Positions 1-11,633 of a DNA stretch of 64,000 nt are shown here, piece by piece. Source of the DNA: Paraphysomonas bandaiensis (Eukaryota; Chrysophyceae). The stretch covers positions 186,001 through 250,000 of the forward strand of contig CBFFRP010000218.1 in NCBI GenBank assembly GCA_965644295.1. Direction: 5' to 3'. The position numbers and the translations under genes are program-made. Within the stretch, counting starts at the first letter, position 1. Every line of letters starts with the position of its first letter. The notes beneath the pieces were generated by a model. The model ran no database searches, was not told the origin of the DNA, and saw only the letters and a program-made list of their open reading frames with translations.

Positions 1-1451
1 TTTTGATGTTATTATTCATCCCCCACAATCTTCACATTCATATATGCTTAACAACAAGGAGAGGCCATTGGCTTCTAGATTGACAATACCTTTCCCTACG
101 ACTAGAAAGGTATAACCTATTAAGTGATTGCTAGAAATTTGCAAGACAATCACACTTCGTACTAATAAGAGAGTACTGATTTCATTTAAATTCACGATAA
201 TATTATCCCCATTTTGTCTCAAAAAAGTGTTTTTTACCTGAATTAGGCTCAAACCTCAACTTTATTATTATGTTCGAACAGACACTAACTCCTATCTTAA
301 TTATGATATATACAGTAATTTGAAAATGATTTCATGATAATAAAATTTTAAGCCAACCATAATTTATGAGCCATACTCAAAAGCAGATCACCAAATACTC
401 CAAGTTTTATTCCATGTAAAGGATCATAATAGTATCAGTGATAGTGAATTAACCTCATTTACAGAACTTTGAAGCAATAGTTTTTACATGAGCGAGAGTT
501 CATGTCTTCCTTTTCAGGGTTTGGGTCTTTCATATCAAGACTTTCATACATTATACACATAGCATTCGAGTGAGTTGCGCGAGCAGGGCTTATGCGTGAT
601 GTACATGAGTGTAATTAAGATGCTAAAAACCAAGAAACCTCAAGTGACTACAATTTTTCATATTCATTATTACGTTTGTGCATGAAATGCGATACCTTGC
701 AGTTGCTATTCCATAAGCAGCCTTCCGTGGTAAGGGTACATTCGTTGTAGCTATTACTATTGAAGTAGAGGATTTATTGTTTGAGTTAGCCTAGTACAAT
801 ACTCATTCCCCTAAGCATATGTATAGATACTATTGATTTGAAACAATACTTTGCTCTTTCATTTGTTTAATCAGCAATCCAGCTACAAATTGCTATAAAT
901 ACCTGTAAATTCTAGATATATTCGGTTTTCAACGCTTGCAAGATAAGGAGTAACATCCCTTGTCCATATTATGGTTAGAACTTGGGAAGATATAGCCTCC
1001 TTCTTACCTGTGGTTTCATGTAACTGAAAGATATCGCTCTCAAAAGATTCATCACAGTATACTGATGTATTATGCGGCTGTATACCGGTATATGATACAT
1101 ACATAGAGGTACTGCTGTACATCACTGTACATGTATGTATATATCTTTCTACAGAAGTTTTTTTAGTGGAGAACTTCACGACATTATATATTTTTGTTGA
1201 AAGATGCCTCTAATATTGAGGCAATAATTATCTGTATTCCAGCCGTAGTTGTATTACAGTAATATAGCGTATTTTTGCATCAATATATTCCCGAAAAGTA
1301 AGATGCTGACTGCCGATACAGAGTCTGTACCATTCTGTTGCTGTCTCTTGTATGTATGTATGTTATCATATGGATCTCACCGTATCACTCCATCAGTATC
1401 ACAGTGATATCTATATTAACCATCATTACTTCATATATTTAATTAGATAGT
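1..1451. other. AT-rich region upstream of the aldehyde dehydrogenase gene
   Basis: I see no convincing gene here. A minus-strand reading frame at 16-252 (78 codons) ends in a Cys-Glu-Asp-Cys-Gly-Gly motif. It could be the last exon of a gene, but nothing in it is recognisable and its start is not anchored by a good splice site. A degenerate MITE copy lies at about 1176-1318. Otherwise the stretch is AT-rich DNA. Confidence 0.4.
1176..1318 (+). repeat. MITE-like element, copy A (5' end decayed)
   Basis: This stretch closely matches the copies at 10972 and 11330. It shares the core 'gatgcctctaatattga', the 'cagccgtagttgtatt' block and the 3' terminus 'gctgactgccgata'. The right terminal inverted repeat TGCCGATA is intact at 1311-1318. 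The left terminus TATCGGCA cannot be recognised, so the left boundary is approximate. Confidence 0.75.
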
Positions 1452-3762
<2,311 letters not shown>

Positions 3763-5042
3763 TTCTCCACGGCTACATGCGGGAGATCGTGAATTTTATG
3801 AAACGCGTGACTGACCTCGGTTTTACGTGAATGCTACTCATTCATAGTGGAAGTTTATTTTATATTATGAGTAGCGGATGTTTGAGATGCACTTCTAAGT
3901 GATATGAATTAGCGCAGTTTCATCTTTGAATTATGTAATTTACTACTCCCATAACAGTTGAACACCGCCTATACAAAAATAGTTGTAGCTCCTCCTAACT
4001 TGTGAGGGACAGTACTGCCATAGTCTTCATATGTACTGCTTTGTATAAAGGTGGCCCTCTAAAGTCTAGTACATGCATAAACCTGCAAGCTCTTCCAGCG
4101 TATTCAATGTTACATATCCACTTTTATTAAAATCAAGGCAATTTAAGACGTAACATATGACGTCCTGAATCCTGGAAGAAGCACACAACACAACTACCAC
4201 AACTTTACACTACGCACTGACTCCCACAGGAGGGTTGTGATAAAATATGTCCTACTCTGACGCATTCACTTTGCCTCACAAACTTAAAGGAAGATGTGCT
4301 TTAGCACTGGACCTGTCTAACAAATTCTTATTGTATACTCTATACACCTAATAGGATAGTAATCATCTATTTTTGCATTCGATTGAGCAGCGTGTTTCTC
4401 AACTTGAATATGCATTCACTAACCAGAAGTAAATACATATCGCTGTCGCTTTAAGCCAGGAACCGCTCCTTCAATATAACAACATTAACCATTGTTGTGA
4501 CACTCATATCGCAAGTTATAATCTCTTGATGACGCCACATGAATGTGAGTTAGACTGCATGTATTCAGTTCCTGAGATGGCTGGTACATTGCAGAGCTAT
4601 ACGTCTTGGGCGGTTAAGGGAAATACACTGTATATTTCAACACGTATACATTGTACATTGTATATATATATATATACAGAGCATATACATTGTACACTCT
4701 GTAACCTTGGACTGATATATAATTCAATTTCAAGGATATTGATACCTAAAAATCTCTACTTTACATGAAACGGACACAAAAAGTAGGAAAATATGAAATA
4801 TGAAACTATATCTTCAATATGATATTCAATTTCAAGGATATTTTGGCAGTAAAAACGACCAAATTCTTGTTCAATTAAGATCCATATTTACGTTGCTCAG
4901 TTGAAGTGATCTCACTTCAGTCACTTCAGTGTATATATATATGGATATAATTGTGAAGATAGTCATATATATCCACAATACACATACATATATATATATA
5001 TATACGTATATATATCACTATTCACAGTGAATTAGATTCATA
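3763..5042. other. Intergenic region with TA microsatellites
   Basis: No gene is visible. Alternating TA tracts lie at about 4660-4676 and 4930-5020, just upstream of the kinesin start codon. Two short similar phrases containing 'tttcaaggatatt' occur near 4730 and 4832. The kinesin promoter probably lies in the last few hundred bases, but no defined element can be assigned. Confidence 0.5.
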
Positions 5043-8000
5043 ATGGAAGATACAACTATACGATATACTGTACGTGATTTTAGTGATATTTCATTAAATC
5101 CATTTGTAAGTATTTTCGTACGTTTACGTCCACTTGAAACACACATTTATCCACTGAATAACTCAATCATCAACTCATTCATATCATGTAATGAAGAAGA
5201 GAATAAGATAACAATAAAGGATCCTACACTATCAAAATCTCATTTAAAGGAAAGTGTGTATTCATTTGATCATATATTTGGGACACAGACATCACAAGAG
5301 GAATTATTCCTACAGTTTGTGAAGCCTAAACTACAGAAAGTTTTAGAGGGATATAATACATGCTGCTTTGCTTATGGTACATATATATGGTATTCATCTT
5401 GTATTATGTTATATACTTTCTGACAGGTCAAACGGGTAGTGGGAAAACACACAGTATGTTTGGTGATCTTAACTCTGAAGAGCAACATGGCATGGTTCCA
5501 AGAGCGGCGGCGTATATATTTGATGAATTGGAACATTGCAGTTCGGTTTTTACAGTGGGATGCTCCTTCCTGGAAATTTACAACGAGCGAGTACGAGATC
5601 TTGCCAAGTATTTCGGCAAGCCAGGTGTTGGGAGAAAAACATCTGACATTGTATCTGATCACCACAAGTCCTGTGGGAGCTCCGTGTCTATTCGAGGCGA
5701 CAATAATGAATTTCGCCAAGTATTTTGCCACGACGTCTGTGAAGATATTTCAGGGCGAGTGTATGTAAAAGATCTTCGGACGATTACAGTGAGATCTGCC
5801 AAGGAGATGCTATCACTGGTTGAATATGGATTGAGCATGCGTGCCTGCCACGGAACAGAAATGAATGCTACATCTTCTCGTTCCCATGTAGTTCTCAGCT
5901 TACAAGTTGTGCAGCAGCGAGAGAAAGATGGTGAATTGCTGACACTGTCAGCCGATCTTCATCTCGTTGATCTAGCGGGAAGTGAACGCCTTAAAGATTC
6001 TAAGTCAGAAGGAACCAGGAAGAGAGAGGCCGGTTACATCAATTCAAGCCTGTCCAACCTGGCAAAGGTTATCTCGGATCTAGACCCAAATTCAAATGCT
6101 ACGCATATCCCATATCGAGATTGTAAACTAACTCGAATTCTTCAAAATAGCCTTTCATCGGACTCATATATTGCAATGCTAGCTAATATTAACCCCCATC
6201 CAACTTGGTATGACGAGAGTCTCTCAACACTTGATTTCGCCAACCGTCTTCGCAAAGTACAGTGCAGACCTCATGTTAATCGCATTGCTAGTATGGAGGA
6301 GATGACTCGGTGCTGGAGTTGTATTGTCGATGGGTCTCGCGATTCGAAAGATGATGGCTCGCAACGTAGCAGCCCTCCCCGCGAGGCAACCACAGTTCCG
6401 AATTTTCGGCTAGTCTACCAGGTATAGTTTGTAATTGTATCGTCATATGTTCTAATCACGTAATCACAGCACCCCCTAACAACTTTTTCTTCGTACCCAA
6501 ACGAATTGATTGTAGAAGTACATGAGCACTTGGATTCTGATACTTTAGAGGTTATAGCCTTTGATCCATGCACTATGGAGGAGTTTAGGCACCTGTACCT
6601 TCGCAAAATGAAGGCTGTCAGCTTATTTGCAGGAAATCTACAGAAACTTCGAAAAAAACATCCGAAGCATTCCAACATGCGGCAGATCTCGACTAAAGCA
6701 AGAGACACTGCGCTGGGTCTAGAGATTGTACGCCGTTTGGTATTCACGTAACGTTGTGTGAAATATTCTGCCTCTCTAAGATGCACTCGTTTTCAGGTTT
6801 TCTCCAGTGTTACTGCTCCACCTATTTTCCTTTCTGAAAATGGTGGGCCAGTGGATATATGGTAGCCTCGTTGTCTAAGTTTATTTTTCAGATGACACTG
6901 AGTTAGATGACTCTGGACTGCCAGTTCTAGTCATTGATCGTCCATTTGGGTGTGGAGAAATACCCATAAAACGGGAGATGGACAGTAAAACCTCTCCAGC
7001 CAAAACTACGTAAGATACCGATCATGTGTATTGTAGATGATAGTACTATTTTATAGGGATGATGCACCGATAAGTTCTCCACCTCAATCCATTCCAAGAC
7101 CAGAATCGCGCCGATCAAGAAGGTCGAGGCGCCCTAATTCTACTCTGGATAACCGTTTATCTCCTGACCAATCTGAAAAGGAAATACCAGTTAATGGTAC
7201 TAATTTATTTGAAGGAGAAGATATGACTTCCAATGAATTTGCTGAAGATGATGATATATCGGTAATTGTGCTGGACATGCCCTGTGCAATGAGTGACAAA
7301 AGGGGCGATGATGCGATCAGTGAGGCATCAAGTATTGAAACTTTTGATGACGATAACGATGAGGAAGAAGGATGTGACTCATTCGAAAGCAGTCACCCAC
7401 TGCTTGATTCACTTCTGAATCGACAAATTCAGCAAGAGAAGTGCGCCGCCAAAGCTTGTTCTCGAGCAAAGGCAGCAGCACTTTCTGCAGCAGGAAAAGT
7501 ATCGTTGTCGGCTTCAGAGTTGGACAATGATCGCAAAGAACGAGTATCGGCTAACAACAAGCGTGATAGAGTAAGACGGAAGTCATATTCAGACCGATTT
7601 GATATGTTGAACAAGCCAATCGATACTCCCGGATATTTATGCGATTTGATTGTCGCACCAAGAGTCCCCCCTCTTCCTGCTGTAAGTCAGGCGTCTTGTG
7701 ATAATAAAAATTCGTCGAAGTTTTTGCGCAAAAACACCCCCCGAGATCCATCAAAGCAACACCTTTTAAGAAGAAGATCTTATGATGATACTCGGTCGAT
7801 TCCTACAGATGTTGATGAAATATCCAATTACTGTACAGCTGTTGGAATTCCGCAACTGACCCCGAAAAAGCCTCCAACGAGGAGGAAGTCGTTCTCCGGA
7901 ATAGTCCCTGACAAATCTGGGCATACTTCTCGCACTGAGACCTCAAACTTGAATTCCAGGGATTCGTTATCGGGTAAGAAATATGCTGCCGAGAAACCTG

Positions 8001-8101
8001 TTTCGTACACTGAGCTGCCGCAATTGTCATTTCCGAAGTTGGCCAACACGTCTGCGACTTTCCATCGAGGAAAAGCTAGTCGCAGACTTTCGTTTCATTG
8101 A
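5043..8101 (+). CDS. Kinesin with N-terminal motor domain
   Basis: This is an ATP-driven microtubule motor. Six exons: 5043-5376, 5427-6421, 6470-6739, 6797-6842, 6892-7009 and 7057-8101, giving about 935 residues. The motor fills roughly residues 15-420. It has the P-loop AYGQTGSGKTHSMFGD, formed across the first intron, switch I NATSSRSH, switch II VDLAGSER, and the helix-4 and helix-5 signatures INSSLSNLAKVI and HIPYRDCKLTRIL. A region rich in His, Lys and Arg follows. The tail is acidic, then strongly basic, with no long heptad coiled coil. It carries four RRxS motifs (RRKSYS, RRRSYD, RRKSFS, RRLSFH), the last at the very C terminus. Kinesin identity is certain. The subfamily is not recognised. 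Confidence 0.93.
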
Positions 8102-8691
8102 AAGATGAAAACATTGATTTTTATTGATACTCATAAATTTATTGGCCAGAAGATTTCCTGTATCTGAAGTGGAATATCACGACAATTGCCTGCTTTTAGT
8201 GTTCTCGATTGCTGATTGCTAAGATATTATCTTGTATTATTTGACGACATTGGTTTGAATTTTGAATAGATGCGCAATATTGAATTTGGCTATATTGAGT
8301 TTGAATTTGGCTATATTATAAGTAATTCCTGAAACACATTGTATGAAAATGAAATACTAATATATATTAATCATAAACATTAATGAGAGCACACGTTTGT
8401 CTTTGCATGTGAACTATTGAAATATCGTTTCGACCTCAAATAAAATACTGCTACATTTAGCGTGCTTAAAAAAGATCGTTTCTGATGGTTTCTGGAAAAA
8501 TATCATGCCATAAATAAAGTAGGTGTATGTCGTATCTGTACAGTGGTAATAAACTTAGGCCGTACACATAGTATTTAGTAGTATTGGCTAATATTGGCTA
8601 ATGTCAGAACCGTAGAGTTGTATCAATACTAATATTGACTGAGAGTAAGTCGTATGCTATCTATATACATACATCTTCAAGTTCTACTAGA
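8102..8691. other. AT-rich 3' intergenic region between convergent genes
   Basis: This is the space between the 3' ends of the kinesin gene and the minus-strand Smr gene. It is AT-rich, with short direct repeats such as 'tgaatttggctatatt' near 8280-8315 and 'tattggctaat' near 8583-8601. Both genes' 3' UTRs and polyadenylation sites must lie here. No other feature was seen. Confidence 0.5.
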
Positions 8692-10636
8692 TCAACACTC
8701 TATATAAACAGTCAAACCACCGACATACCCTCTGGGGTCTTTAATATGTTCATACTTGTAACCTAACTCAAGACATAATTCTTCTGCAGCGTATAGAATT
8801 CTTGGGCGACCTTTCTGTGGCCCCCCGGAGTGATGTCCTGAGCCCGTTATCACCGCAACAGCAAGTATCCCCCGATGTCCAGACCAATGGTCCCTTATCA
8901 TTGGCAGCAGGGCAGTCAAACATTCTCGTACCTCTCCCACATGCAGCCCGTGAAGATCCAGACGCCGGTGATTAAACACACTTGTTTCAGTATTTCGATT
9001 TCGGAAGATCGCCATGGCAGCCTGTAGCATGGATTCACAGAAAACAGTCAATCACAGTGATTTAACAATCATACCCACTATCTGACCAATCAACCATTTA
9101 TGATATAGCATGCTTCAATGTACACACAACAAAATGGTTTCCAACAAATGACGCACTTGTTGATGGCATTGTTTCATTCGCCTATTGAGTTCTCGCCCCT
9201 CTGCAGACAGATTTTTAGCGATAGACTTCGATCCCCTAGAGATAATACAATGTGTAAATAAACGTCACGAATACGAGTCGTGGTGGTAGTGTAACAAATT
9301 TACAAATAAACACGGTAATATCTACCAGTTCACAAAATACTCACCCTAGGTACGCTTGAGTGGCCTGCTCAAGTAATTTATTTCGAGCTACCGCAAGAGT
9401 GCGAGCCTCCTCCCTGTAGCACTGGTAATCCATTGCTACAGAACAACCTATTCATTCAAATAAGACGCAAATATTCTTCAAAAAAATTACGACATACACA
9501 CCTGACTCCACCCATTTATATATAGCTGGGGTCACTTCGCGACGGACTACTCGGCTCTTTGTTCTATTATTTCGTATACTAGATTCAAGGGGTTCGCTTG
9601 TTTGATTAGATGACATGCTTAGTACGGTTTTGTAGCTCTCTGTGACACTGATACGCTCACCATGTCGCTCTCCAGAGTTGTTCCCAAGAGAAGGAAATGC
9701 ACTCGTATCCAACGTGAACACTCTATCTGGTGCGGTTTTCTGGTCACCTTCTTCACTCTCCATTTGAGTGGGAAAGCAGAGAGAATGTAGAAACGGGCAA
9801 CAATCACCCTGAGTGCACCCCCCACCGGCAGTCAGCCAGAATCGACACGGAGTGCTCGCAAAACTATGATCAAAAGCGCAATCTGCTCGTAAACATTGAC
9901 CAGTTTGAACGAGGTGGCGACAGGGGCGGCATGAGGGTGTGCCAAGAGCCTTATCGGCAGAACACTGAAGCGCAGCTGCTGCGACTGATAAATCCCACTG
10001 ACCTAGCTCGAGAGCCGTAAAAACTGCATCAGCCGAATACACGATAGAAGGATGTATAGATTCCATTAATTCCTCAAGGGACATCGCAAGGTTGACATAG
10101 TCGAGCTCAAATCCCATATCGTTCCATTCGTCATAGTCTTCAAAATTATCGTCGTAGATATCACCATTCTCTTTGGTGGGTTCCTCTGTGTAAAGATCTT
10201 CCTCAATGCAATGATTCTCACTCTCATATTGCACTGTCTGATGAATCTGATCTTCGTCCTGCCCACTAACACTCACAGTACAGTGACCCTCACTGTCACA
10301 TTCCTCTGTCTGATGAATCTGATCTTCGCCCTGCCCACAAACACTCACAGTACAGTGACCCTCACTCTCACATTCCTCCGTCTGATGAAACTGCTCATCC
10401 TCCTGTCCACTAACCATCGCAGGTATCAATTCTGGATGTTTAAAATACTTGATTATATCCTTAGAAAACTCTACATGATCATGAGGATCTTCATAGATCT
10501 CACTGAGCCATATACATAAGCCCTGATCATCTGTCTCATCCAATAAACTGATAATATATTCAGAGTATACACTTGCATCTAATTCTTTATTGTTTAATGA
10601 CTCATTCAGCCATTCTTTGAAACGATCGTTACTCAT
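8692..10636 (-). CDS. CCCH zinc-finger / DUF1771 / Smr-domain protein
   Basis: Probable nucleic-acid-binding or nicking protein, related in layout to NEDD4-binding protein 2-like Smr proteins. Four exons: 10636-9502, 9435-9345, 9235-9157 and 9021-8692, giving 544 residues. The N-terminal half is acidic. Residues near 75-145 hold three imperfect copies of a block of about 26 residues containing DQIHQTEEC-SEGHCTVSV. Two CCCH-type fingers follow near residues 235-290. Exons 2 and 3 encode the DUF1771 helix pair (YREEARTLAVARNKLLEQATQAYL, then AKNLSAEGRELN). Exon 4 encodes the Smr domain with the DLHGL and GSGHHS motifs. Smr domains are known as RNA or DNA endonucleases, but activity here is inferred. 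Confidence 0.88.
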
Positions 10637-10971
10637 AACTGTATTGAGCTTATTAACATCACGAGCTCGTCATTCTATCACTAGCTATATGTATGTGTTT
10701 GCATGTTAATTATGGTATACAAAACACTCTCATTAAATGGTTGTTATATGAAGTGGAAAGCCTGAAAAACGCCACTTTATATGAAAACCCCACTTATTCA
10801 TATCGAATAAAGTAGATATTTATGGTAGGACATTTCTTGTCCGAAAACTCCAATCTTTCAGATTGGTTTTTAAGACATGCGCATTTTGTACGATATGAGA
10901 GCTAAAATATGTGGATTTTGAGGATAGAGTGTATAATTTCAGAAGTTTCCAGCTAAATACTATGATCAACG
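10637..10971. other. Upstream region of the Smr gene
   Basis: AT-rich sequence between the Smr start codon on the minus strand and the MITE cluster. It presumably contains the Smr promoter. No gene or motif was recognised. Confidence 0.4.
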
Positions 10972-11118
10972 TATAGGCATCCTTCGTATATTTTTGTTCA
11001 AAGATGCCTCTAATATTGAGACAACAATTATGTGTATTACAGCCATAGTTATACTGCAGTAATATAGAGTATATTTGCTTCATTTTATTCCCGAAAAATA
11101 AGATGCTGACTGCCGATA
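10972..11118 (+). repeat. MITE-like element, copy B
   Basis: A 147-bp element running from TATAGGCA (one mismatch to the family terminus TATCGGCA) to TGCCGATA. The interior matches copies A, C, D and E. It has no coding capacity. Short inverted ends, small size and several dispersed copies are the features of a non-autonomous DNA transposon. Confidence 0.85.
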
Positions 11119-11174
11119 CGAAAGTATGTGTGAAGTGATCTTACGTAAACTACTATATGAAGAGTAAGTTATAG

Positions 11175-11306
11175 ACATGACGTATGCATCATATTTTTCG
11201 GATATAAATTGAAGCAAATATAATCTATATAATAGCAATACAACTACGGCTGGAATACAGATAATTGTTGTCTCAATATACGAGGCATCTTGGAAAGATG
11301 CCGATA
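11175..11306 (-). repeat. MITE-like element, copy C (reverse orientation)
   Basis: The reverse complement matches copies B and D, including 'caactacggctggaatacagataattgt' split over its core. It ends with TGCCGATA at 11299-11306. The other terminus is mutated, so the left boundary is approximate. It lies head-to-head with copy D, only 23 bp away. Confidence 0.8.
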
Positions 11307-11329
11307 CGGAAGTCAAGTCCGGAAGTGCC

Positions 11330-11477
11330 TATCGGCATCCTTCGTATATTTTTGTTTCAAGATGCCTCTAATATTGAGACAATAATTATCTGTATTACAG
11401 CCGTAGTTGTATTGCAGCAATATAGACTATATTTGCTTCAATTTATTTCCGAAACATATGGCCGCTGACTGCCGATA
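11330..11477 (+). repeat. MITE-like element, copy D (intact termini)
   Basis: A 148-bp element with perfect 8-bp terminal inverted repeats: TATCGGCA at 11330-11337 and TGCCGATA at 11470-11477. It sits about 155 bp upstream of the likely start of the Pro/Thr/Ser repeat gene, so it may overlap that gene's promoter. Confidence 0.88.
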
Positions 11478-11633
11478 CGTGGTTTTCTACATCTCACATT
11501 GCTCTATATATCCTCTTATGAATATCCACCTATCAGTCTATTAAATCAAGTAAGTGAATTATATGAAAACATTCACATACTCTACCATTCTATTAACAAT
11601 GTTTCAATCTATTCATATATTCTATCAATATAT

